This document shows, piece after piece, positions 38,101 to 48,169 of a stretch of 64,000 bases of DNA (the first letter of the stretch is position 1; the number at the start of each line of letters is the position of its first letter). The stretch covers positions 1,645,961 to 1,709,960 of the forward strand of contig PTEX01000012.1 in the NCBI GenBank assembly GCA_003342815.1, written 5' to 3'. This stretch comes from Eudromia elegans. Taxonomy: Eukaryota; Chordata; Aves; Tinamiformes; Tinamidae. The notes under the pieces are model-generated. The model was not told the DNA's origin. It saw only the letters and a program-made list of their open reading frames with translations, and did not search any database. The position numbers and the translations under genes were made by a program.

Positions 38101-39260
38101 CTGATGAACCAGTTTCTTTCTGATGCGCTTGCTGTGTCTTTCCAACCAGTATTGACCTAATCAAAAGTCATTCAGCTTAGGAGATCTGATGTGATCACAG
38201 CCCAGCAGGTGTGCTTTGTAACAGTTCAAAACTGCACAGAAGAAAACATGCCCACTTTTATTTTAAACATCCAGCCTTGAGCATGCATTTGATTCATCAT
38301 GAGCTAGCACACTGATGCTTTTAATAGGAAATCAAGGAAGATGATCTATTTTGAGGCTGTATTTGCATGTGTAAGTACTTCTTCAATCCAACTGACATAA
38401 CAGGAAACTCTTGTCTGCTTAGCAGTGCAAGCACAAGGAGGATGAAAAACGTCCTCCAGCCTTTTAATGAGTATGCATAACTGTGGCTCCACAAAGAGCT
38501 TTCAAGTCAAAATAAAGGAGCCTGGGAATCTTGTGCGTGGCTCTGCTTGTGGCATCAAAGTCATATAGATCATTGCCTGCATTGTCCTTAGCAGGAGTTT
38601 TACAGCTTTGTAAGAGTTTATAGCTTTCACACCTATGATCTGTCGCATAACTATAATTTTGGCCACCTGGTTTAATTCCTCAAAGTCTATGTTCAGTTTT
38701 AGTTTTCTAACCTCATCTCAGAACAGAATGAACCAGCAGGCTACTAAGACTTTGTTCTAAAAAGACAGGGTGTGTTTCTTGTATAGAAAATAAGAGCACC
38801 ATGCAGTAAGACAGTTTAAAACATTCTCACCTCCCCAGAGGCTGGTATAGCATAGTTAGAGAGGCACTATTAGTTATTTATTTCATAATGGAAGCTCTTG
38901 AGCTAGTGGATGGCCTGTCCCCTCTGTCAGAGATCTCTAACCCGAGGAAGTTACCATCTGTGTATACGAAAAGGCACAAAGCTTCTCCAAACAACAGAGG
39001 ATGATTTGGACATTGAAACGTCCTGTGCTGGGAAACATCAGTCTTGGCTGGACTGCGAGAGTGCGTCTGGCATGTGTGGGGCTAGTGAGTCTTTCTGCAA
39101 GTCTTTCTTGTGGAGAGATGCCTGTCCCGTGGCAGAGCTTGTTCTTCTTGCACATTGACGACCAGCAGCAGAATCCGTTCGGAGACTGACACTAGCTCAG
39201 GCTACACAATGTCCCCTCCTGTTCCCAATAACCACGGCTGTTCAAATAGATTATAGTGTC

Positions 39261-39424
39261 TCAGCGCATTCGCTGCCCCCCTAGCCTGCCTTCGATGTCC
39301 TTTAGCTGCTCCTTTGTGATGGTAATGAAACTAAACAGCGTTTCAAAGCGGGCTTTGATCAGCATGATAACCGTGTAGGCGCTCGGTGGCCGGCGTGCAG
39401 GGATCAGCCGTCCAACACCCATTG
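39261..39424 (-). CDS. Possible terminal coding exon or small ORF (53 codons)
   Basis: On the minus strand an acceptor-like tract CTTCTCTTCCCAG (AG at 39425-39426) is followed two bases later by an ATG at 39422 and a 53-codon frame ending TGA at 39261-39263. It reads MGVGRLIPARRPPSAY, then TVIMLIKARFETLFSF and ITITKEQLKDIEGRL. The composition, with a hydrophobic stretch and an amphipathic end, looks protein-like. The block is CpG-richer than its surroundings. I do not recognise the protein and found no preceding exon. A conserved noncoding element is the alternative. Confidence 0.2.
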
Positions 39425-40916
39425 CTGGGAAGAGAAGTTACACAATGCGTTCAGGTGCGTGCGTGTAGGTAGGTAGGTGTCTGTGTTCGCATTTACATCA
39501 TTCATCCAGGTGTAACTCAGGTATCACGGAAAGCTGGCAGTTGATACTCCCCATGGAAAAGAGCTTGCTTGATGCACAGGGTAATTGCACCAATTTGCCA
39601 CAATTTGCCTGGGTGCTGCACGTGCATTTAAAGTGGGGAGGGCAGGTGGGCTTGTAGCAGAGTTCAGTAATTAGTCTTATCCTGAAGAGCATCATCTCGT
39701 CACAGTCAAGCTGGTGAGGGTACCTTTGGAAATGGTGTAGAGGAGGGGAACTGGAGGAAACGTGGTGTCTCGCTGGCAGTGTAACGTTGCCAGTATGCGC
39801 ACCAAGGCCTGGCAGTGCTGTGCCGGGGCACTGCTAAAGTCACCTTCCAAATCAGGTGGCTGTGGACTAGGTCTTTAGCTGCAGGAAAGTGGCCCTGTCC
39901 CGTCGAAATCAACAGAGCAGCACAAGTTCCTGTTGAGAACGTGCCCCTTTTTAACATCCTTTCCTTTCTTCTGAAACATAAACGTAAGACAAACGGGTGT
40001 TTCTGGGCTGTATTTACCTGACAGGCACCGTGGTTATAAGAACTTACAGCCACATCACGTGATGGGAAGAGCAACTGCGGAGTCCGTGGCCTATTTCACA
40101 GCAGTCAGAGTTCATGATGCGTGACTGATCCCCTCTTTTCTTTTTTAATTTAAACTTTCAGTTTTCCTTTTTTTTTAATTCTTTGGAGCGTGAGCATGAA
40201 AAATTGCCGTAATTGAAATATGTTTTCCATGGAATTTATTTTTGCAATGTGTGTATATGTTTTGGCAGCACTTCAGGATGCTGCCTGTTAAGCAAATCCA
40301 TGACGAGTGGCATCTTGGTAGTCCACAGCTACGTGAATGCCAGAACGTGGGGAAGCACAAGGCCCTCCGTGTCAGCACTGCATGAATGTGACAACCCAAG
40401 TAGAGAGCAAGAGGTGAGCAGGCCCATTGCAGAGCCAACGTGAGATGGATTCAGCATCCTCAGGAAGGCGATCGTTATAGAAGGCAACGTGTCTCATTTG
40501 TAAATGCGTTCGGAACAGGAAGTTATGGGTACTGCAGATTATCGAAAAGCTTTGCGAGGAAGTTCAACTATCTCTGAAAGCAGCATGAAGGCCGTGCACA
40601 TTGTGCAAATGCTTTCTGATTTACATGTCATGTGACGTGTTACAAAACTCAGTAATTGCTGGATATTAAAATAGCAAATGAATTTCAATGTGTATGAAGG
40701 AAGGTCCATTTCCATGGGCTAAAACAGCCTTAACTTCACAGGTGAAGTAAAGGGGTCTGATCTGACCATTACTACTCAGGAGTTAGACCCAGTGCCTACA
40801 GTTTATATTGGTTTTGGTTATAGGTTTATAGGTTAGAGTGTTTCAGACAACTATTTGCTAGATGCCCAAAGCAAACCATCAGGATACTGAGAGTTATTTG
40901 AAGCAGAGAGACTAGC

Positions 40917-41272
40917 CCAGTGCTGCTGAGCAACCTGACGAACCGCTGCGTGGGAACAGGCAGGGACTCGCTGGCTGGGGACAGCTCTGCAGCAAAGGAC
41001 GAGGGGCACTGCCTGGCACGCAGGTGGAACAGGAGTCCGCAACGGGCTGTGCGGAGGGGAAGGCTTCAGCACCCTGGGCCGTGTCACCAGAAGCACAGGG
41101 ATCAAGAGATCAGCCCCTTCACACAGCACTTGTTGGCCCACAGCTGGTTTGGGGCTCCCAATACAAGAAAGACTTTGATAAAGCAGGGTGAGTTCAGCAC
41201 ACAGCTACATGGAGGCCAGGGCTGGAGCAGGGCTGAGGGAGACTGAGTTTAAGGAGAAGCTGGGCTGGTCCA
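40917..41272 (+). mobile_element. CR1 LINE fragment (older copy)
   Basis: Diverged plus-strand CR1 sequence. GACAGCTCTGCAGCAAAGGA, GGGGCTCCCAATACAAGAAA and GACTTTGATAAA correspond to the conserved CR1 3' region stretches around 'cagctctgcagagaagga' and 'ggctccccagtacaagaaagac'. Edges are approximate. It probably belongs to a different CR1 subfamily from the next copy. Confidence 0.75.
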
Positions 41273-41469
41273 CCAAAAGGAAATACGTTCATGTTAACTA
41301 AATATGCAGAAGCTGCTTGAACCACAAGTGCTTGGAGGCTCGTGAATTATCAAGAGAAAAACTCTAGGTCTGCCATAATCTCATACCACTCCTTGCACAG
41401 CAGTTTATGGCCACAGTCAGAGATGGATTATTAGATTAGATGGGCTGGCCGTCCATCTCCCAAACCATT

Positions 41470-42118
41470 GCAGTTCTTCAAAGACTGGAGAGACGGGCAG
41501 AGAGGAGCCTTAGGAAGTTCAGTGAAGGGAAGTGCAGAGTCCTGCTCCCATGGAGGAATAACCCCACGCACCAATACAGGCTGGAAAGGACGGACAACAA
41601 GCTGACCATGAGCCAGCAATGTGCCCTTGTCGCCGAGATGGCCAATGTCATCTCAGGCTCCACCAAGGAAGCGATGCAACAGCCAGCGGTTGGAGGGAGG
41701 TATCCTTCCCTCTCCTCAGCAACAGAGGAAATCCAGCTAAGGACCCCACAAGTGATGAAGAGACTGAAGCATCTGGGACTGTTCAGCCTGGAGGAGAGAT
41801 GACTGAGGGGAGATCTGATCAGTGCCTGTTAATATCTGACAGGAGTGCACCGTATGGAGAGGGTCGGTCAGACTCTTCTCAGTGCTGCCCAGTGACAGGA
41901 CCGGGGCAATGGGCACAAAGTGAAATACAGCAAACTCTGTCTGAACCTGAGGAAAATCTTCTTTACTGTGACTCAGCATTGGAACAGGGGGCCCAGAGAG
42001 GCCGTGGGGTCTTCTTGCTTGGAGATATCCCAGAACCATCTGGACAATGGTCCTGGCCAATGGGCTCCAGGTGACCTTGCTTGAACAGGGTGGTTGGACC
42101 GGACCGTCTCTAAGGATG
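41470..42118 (+). mobile_element. CR1 LINE 3' fragment
   Basis: About 650 bp. It contains AGGAATAACCCCACGCACCA, ACAAGCTGACCATGAGCCAG, GACTGTTCAGCCTGGAGGAG and CTTCTTTACTGTGACTCAGC, in the order found in the CR1 3' region, with an internal deletion near 41720-41755. It ends at a degenerate 'ggactagatgatctc' equivalent without clear octamer repeats. Open frames across it (for example 41440-41802) are fragments, not genes. Confidence 0.93.
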
Positions 42119-43633
42119 ATTCTCATGTTTGTATTTCTTTGGAATATGCCATCAGCGTAATCAATTCCAAGCCTAAAATTTTGCATATCCTCTAATTATG
42201 GAGGAGGGCAGTTTTCAGAATGTCATCACACTCTTGGAAAGAATAGAAAAATAATGTGCTTTTTTCGGAATATTTTTCAGTCAGTTTTCTTAATAAAAGT
42301 ATTTGGGGGGAAATTGAAATTTGTAAGTTGTTACCAATAAGTAACAGAAATACTTTAAAGAGATCTATTTTTATTTAATTTTATTACTTTTTTAGAAGTT
42401 CAACAAGTTCGTTTCAATCCGCCTCTCAAGGTCACCCATCTGAATCAGTGATCTTCCTAAGCTCCTCCAGCTCCCGTTTTTGAATAAAATCATAATTACC
42501 AGCCTTTTAAGCACCAGCTGTGCCATTGAAACATGATACTGGTGGTGTACTCGATCCTGGTGGAAAATATCCTTGTGCTGCTCTTCACTGAAGCCTCCTA
42601 GCTGATGGCAAGCAACATTTATGACCACAGAATTAAAGGGGCCACATCCAGATCCTTAGTTTGGAATCCTTGTCAGGTACAGATACCTCTTTCCTGTGAA
42701 GTTTTGCTATTAAACAACCTCTATATTTATTCCTTTAAAAATTACAAGAAAAAGGAAAATATAATATAACGTATAAAGGAATAATCTGCCAAGTCCTGAG
42801 TGCCTAATCCCCGCACAGAAACAGAAACACTTTGGGGAAATATTTATCTCTGGTTATTTAACAGCACCAGAAGTGTGTGCAGTCTCTATCACCAGGAGAG
42901 CAAGATTAGAATTTAAGGTGAAGGTTGCAGTCCACATATGGTAGGAGACATTGCCGGAGAGGAAATCAGTGCTGAAAAGGAAAGCTGAAGAAGTGCATTT
43001 AAGGCAGGATTTGAAGGAGAATTGAAAGGCTGATTGGCACAGGAAGTGGCATGGGAAAATAAAAGCAAGCAGTAGAATTTGTCTTGGCAGGAAAGTAATG
43101 TTCCACTATTAGAAATGCCTGCTGGCCAAAAAGAGAGAGGAAAAAAAAAAAATTCTGTGCTGAGATGCAGCACAGATTTCCCAAGCGCTTTAAGGCTCGG
43201 ATCTTGCACAAAATATCTTCCTGGCTCCCGCACGGTTCTAGCCGTGCCGAACGTTGCTGCCGTGCGCAGGGGCTGCGGTCACCGCTCTGTGGTTGTTCTC
43301 TTAGGCCTGGGCTGTGGCAGCTCCCGGTGCAGACAGGGGGACCAGAGGAGCAGACGGTGCCAGCGGCTCCCCGGTGCTGCAGCCTCATCCCCCCAGCAGC
43401 TCCCGCCAGGTCCCCACACTGGTCAGGGCTGGTGGCACCAGCCGAGAACCTGCCTTGCCAGTCAGAAAAATCACCACCGATTGGTTAGACGTTGCAATAT
43501 CTGCTCCATTTTCCCTCGTTAATGGCCCAACCTCTATTCTTGCCCCAGCCAGGGAGGTGCCTGCGCAGTGCCAAGCCTCAGGGTGCGGGGACGCCCGTCC
43601 CCCTGCAGCGTGCCCTGCCCGGCCAGCCGGGCC

Positions 43634-43654
43634 CTATTAATTAGGAATTAATAG
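43634..43654. repeat. Perfect inverted repeat, homeodomain-type
   Basis: CTATTAATT, spacer AGG, AATTAATAG: a perfect 9-bp inverted repeat in which both arms contain TTAATT/AATTAA cores favoured by homeodomain proteins. It sits at the junction between a CpG-rich block and a motif-dense stretch. Function is inference. Confidence 0.9.
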
Positions 43655-46562
43655 TGAAAAGGGATGGGGAAGTAATGCACATCTCTTTCATTGGGAAGCA
43701 CTTTTTTTTTTCCCCCTAGGGATGATCATTTTACGGCTTCTCTCTTTCTCCTTGCTTTAAGCCTTATCTTCGGGCTGTTGCACACCAATAACTGGGACGG
43801 AATGGACGCTCTCCATTCTAGACCATGCCGTTAGTTCCTGCCATCACCAGGAGGAGCCGCTACAGAGTAGCCCGAGCGCCTCTGGTTCTAATTTCTGCTC
43901 TGCACCGGGCGCCAGCCAGATAACGCGAGGCCATTTAATCAGAGGGCTTGATTGAATTGGTGCGATCGTAAAGCACCAAAGACTATGTCTAAATGAAATG
44001 CAATCTTGAGGCACAGTCGTGGCATTGAAAGGCCACGTAAGCAAAAAAAAAAAAATGTCTGTTTACTCTAAATGTAAAAGGGAGCCTGATCTCTGCTCTT
44101 CTGGAAGGTAGAGGCTCCGGCTGAAGACCAAGCGAAACGCACAACACGCACTTGGTGTTAGGCGAATTTTAGAGCTGGTGACAGACACGCAGTCCCAGGG
44201 TGCAGGGGCTGCTGCAGCCACGTGTGCTTCCATATGTTGCTCTGTCTCAAGCTTAACCTGCCAGAAAAGGAGAAAATAATTTGTTGAAGCTTGGCAGATT
44301 CTCAGCTCCGCTGCCAGAAAAGCCGGTGGCGTTTGCAGGTAGCATCATGCGGTGCCAGCATTGTTTGGGTGCAGACTGGGCTGGATGGATCCCGTACAGT
44401 TCGGTCACCAGAGGTCTTTGAAGGCTGGCAGTGCTTGGCCACCGGTGGCTAGGGGCTGGCGTCAGAGGCAGGGTTCAAGGTGAAGGGTCTCCTCCATAAG
44501 CCACTCCGCCAGTGCTCTAGGCTATCCGTCTTTCACCAAACTCACATATCCTGAAAAATGAGACCCTCAAATTAACAACATTGACGATTTAATTCCTTTT
44601 GACAGTATAATATTTTTAACTTCTATGTTGTTATTTGTTAGCAGTGGTCTCCATTTCTTTTATCTCTGAGATTATAATCTTAAAGAAACCAATAAAAAAG
44701 GGTTCCTACCACCTTCCGTGTCAAAAGGGGATCACAGTTGTCCTATATCTTGATGTTTCTCCTTGAACAGATTTCCCACTTTTTTACCTTCTGTTCCAGT
44801 TAGTCGTCTGATGTGTGAATGCGTTTATCTCCAGAGGTGGCTCTCCCAGAGGTCCTGAGGAACCTTTCTCCTCCATCAGCTCAGCTTCTGCCTTACTTAC
44901 AGATGCGGTGCACACCGCCTGCTCCACAACGCAGTCTGTTAAGCTTGTGGGATGACTGATCCAGCTGTTGGCTCAGTTTGCTATCTGGTCATTTAGTTGA
45001 TAAGGTAAATCTTGACTCCCTCAGCTTTTCCATGGTGGGTTAGTGAAGTGATGGAAGCTGAATACTGTACTTTCTCACCTTTAGATAACAATGGAAAGGA
45101 CATCACTAGTCATCTCTTTCAGGAGGTAGCTTGAGTGATACTCTGCAGCTTGATTTTTATCCTCTATTAATACCTAGGGAAAACAACTGCATGCCAGAAC
45201 GGGCAGCATTTACACTCCCTCTGCTTCAGTGTAAACAGCTGCCTTAGCATGAATAGCTATACAGAGTGCATGGGAGCTATGAACTGACCCCAGTGTCCCT
45301 CTAAGTGTGCTTTACTGATGGATGGTTTTGCATGAGATGACTGGCTACAAATGACTAGCACATGAAAGACTCTGCTCTAATAATAGGAATCTGTAGTAGG
45401 ACTGACCTACCCTAAGAATCACCTTTGACTTTTCCTTTTTAAAAAGAATTTGAGTTCATCTGCTACACTAATTCATTCCTCATTAGCAAGAAGACGATGG
45501 GAGAATTAACCTTGGAGGAATGTGAAGGAGAAAAATGGAATTAATGATAAAATATATATTTGGGTAAGATTATAGCTGATCTCTTTAAAGGAAGGAAATG
45601 ATACAAGATTCAAATTCTCTTTAATTCACTGGAACTGAATTGTAATCAAATTAAAATCATGGGTTCTTCCATTCCTCCTTCGTACAGACGTTTCAATCGA
45701 TTGCTGAAAATGATGCATTAAATATGCCACATGATGTGACTTCTGCAGCATATTTTTATTACATTGCCTAGTTTATGCATAATTCCTTTCTCTGATTAAA
45801 AGTCTGCAAAAAATCCAGAAAACAGCCACTCTTCAAGTAACTTTTCCTGTTTTATTGCGAATGATCAAACATCCTGTGGATCATTGTGGATCTAAATACC
45901 CATTAAGGAAAAAAAATGCAACATTCTGGAATATTTTAATTGAACATCACTGAAAAAATGAGTGGGATCTTTTACTTATTTTTGTTTCATGGTAGAAGAC
46001 CATAATTTTAAATGTTGTCATGGAAAGGAAAGAAACTAAATTATTATAACATTCAATCCAGTGGCTAATTGCTTCTTAATACGGTTTAATCGGACGTAAT
46101 CACCTTCTTTCATTTCCACTTCTGCCTTGTGTAAGCGTGGGATTCTACAGAACTGGTGTGCTGTTTGGACGGGAATTGTTTTCAGCTGACCAAAGATGTG
46201 TTTATTCAGTCTGAATTTCTGAATAATAAAAGTGCTGAGCTGTATTGAAATGAAGCTGCTTGAACGTTTATGCCTCTTCTCTTCATCATTCTCTGTGACT
46301 TTTAATCTGAATGATTGTTACAAGACAAAAATCTATCAATGATGTTGGACATGTTGGCAGTAACTTTCTCCCATCTCATGTCAAAGTTACTGAAATGAAT
46401 ACACCTGCTAATCTCATGCATATTTCCTTTTGCTTACCTAAATGGCCAGTTTTCTTGCATGCATCTTTATTAATAAATTCCCATTATTTCAACACAAACC
46501 ATGAAGTGTTACAACTTAGTGAAAGGGGATTTACTGCAGCTTCATTTAAAAAGATTTAAAAA

Positions 46563-46593
46563 GATTCAGCCTTAAAAAGATTCAGGCTGAATC
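46563..46593. repeat. Perfect 10-bp inverted repeat
   Basis: GATTCAGCCT, 11-base spacer TAAAAAGATTC, AGGCTGAATC. The area also has three AAAGATT-type direct repeats (46550-46583). It could be a remnant of a small nonautonomous element or a hairpin. No target-site duplication is clear. Confidence 0.9.
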
Positions 46594-47993
46594 AAAAAAA
46601 AATATTTCTTATATCCAGTCTTCTGGTGTGATAATGCTCCAGCAGAGCCTCACCCAACTCTATACAAGATTAATAGTTTCTATTATGAACTTTATGCCCA
46701 GAAAGAAAAAAAAAATCTGCTCTTATCATTTTTAGACCTTTGTGGAAGTCTCTGTACCAAATGGAAAGGAACTCCCTTATCTGCTCAGGAGACTGATGTG
46801 AGAAAAAGCAATATTGCCTGTAGATATATTATCTGGATGAAATACCTACTTTCCAATAATGTGAGAAAAGCATGATAGTGGCCATGATATCCATATGCCG
46901 GTAAAGCTCTGTATTTTGCTGATATCTTTATTTACACACCAAGCAGAAAGATGAATCTTCCAGCTACTAAAAAGAAAAGGAAAAAAATACTGTGAAGTGG
47001 CTGAGAACTGGTCGTGGCACATTTTTTTCCACCACTCTCTTAAATTAGTACAAAAGTCTTATGCCTGCTTGTTAGGCTTATAAATACAGACTGCTTCCAA
47101 TTCTGCTCTGGCCAGCTTGAAAGGATGGGAAAGAGAAAGCCTGCTGTACTTTACAGGAATGGAGTTTCCTGATTTTAGCCTTTAGATCACACAAATTTCA
47201 GCCTGTGTGGCCGTCACATCACAGACAGCTTCTCTATCACCCCAAAACCCCTCCAGCTCCTCCTCTACCATTGCACCACATCCATGTGAAGAGAGGGAAA
47301 CAGAAATAAGAGTTTATGCCAAGGTCTTCTGATTGAAAACAACTTAGCAGCTAAATCCTGCAGATACCTGCTGGGAAAGTGTTTGACCCATCCACTTAGT
47401 TCAGAACCACCGAGTACCTTTTCCATACTAGGACTTTAAGTGTCTTGTAATTAAACAATAGTGGATTTGTGGACTTCATCCTTCTTGTTCTAAATCCCCC
47501 AAAGATTTGATTCTCTTCAGAATCAAGACTCCTTGAGGCACCTTGGAGCTCCAGCCGGCGGAACATGGAGTGTGACACTCATCCAGCACAACCAGCCCAC
47601 ATGTAGGTACCTAGGGCTATCTGAGATGGCTGAGTTGCCTGAGACAGCCACACCATGCAGGTGGATACAGCACTGGATCTCCGGGCGACCTGTGTCCTCC
47701 CACAGCATTCGTGGAAGGCCAGGAGGGATGTGCTAGTGCATCTCAAACACCCCTCGGCACCTCTGTGTGCAGCTGCCTGCTCTGACACGCGCTGCATCTC
47801 CGCATCTCCCCTCTCTGCTCCTCTGACTCCTCTGGCCATCACGTAAGTTAAGATACACAACTCGTCTGTGTGTAGGCATCTACACACTGGGTACGTTTGG
47901 AGCTATGTATCCTAAATTGAAAAGTGTATATATTGAATCCCTTGGATAACTTTTGAGAATATAGTTGCATTTGCTTGCATACAACTTAATGTA

Positions 47994-48014
47994 AAATAAT
48001 AATAATAATAATAA

Positions 48015-48045
<31 letters not shown>

Positions 48046-48138
48046 AAGATGAAAAAGAAGAAGAAGAAGATGAAAAAGAAGAAGAAGAAGAAGAAGAAGA
48101 AGAAGAAGAAGAAGAAGAAGAAGAAGAAGAAGAAGAAG

Positions 48139-48169
<31 letters not shown>
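47994..48169 (+). repeat. AAT then GAA trinucleotide microsatellite (GAA/TTC)
   Basis: A short AAT run (about 47994-48014) passes directly into a GAA/AAG tract to 48169. The tract is interrupted twice by GATGAAAAA units near 48048-48056 and 48069-48077 and is then pure for about 90 bases. The purine-only strand is plus. The poly-Ser, poly-Phe and poly-Lys/Glu frames across it are artefacts. Confidence 0.98.

Larger units (their letters stand above)
32819..40916. other. Intergenic interval with no recognisable gene
   Basis: About 8 kb of mostly AT-rich single-copy DNA. It includes one 134-codon ATG frame (34746-35150) and a possible short coding exon (39261-39424), given separately. No repeat family was recognised. 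Some patches, for example near 36840-37020 and 38270-38560, look like ordered motif-dense DNA and could be conserved noncoding elements; that is only an impression. Confidence 0.6.
42119..48000. other. Intergenic interval with possible regulatory elements
   Basis: About 5.9 kb with no recognisable gene. A GC/CpG-richer block at about 43190-43630 leads into a motif-dense stretch at 43630-44020 with a palindromic homeodomain-like site. Further motif-dense AT-rich DNA lies at about 45600-46450 (for example the palindrome TTATGCATAA near 45773-45782). A perfect 10-bp inverted repeat is at 46563-46593. A short decayed-looking coding-like frame with AATAAA-rich DNA downstream lies at 42398-42660 on the minus strand. 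Confidence 0.5.

Noticed and set aside
41440-42186. Frames of 100-150 codons near 41.4-42.2 kb
   Set aside because: They run through the CR1 3' region, which is largely noncoding; both strands and several frames are open and none is the reverse-transcriptase frame.
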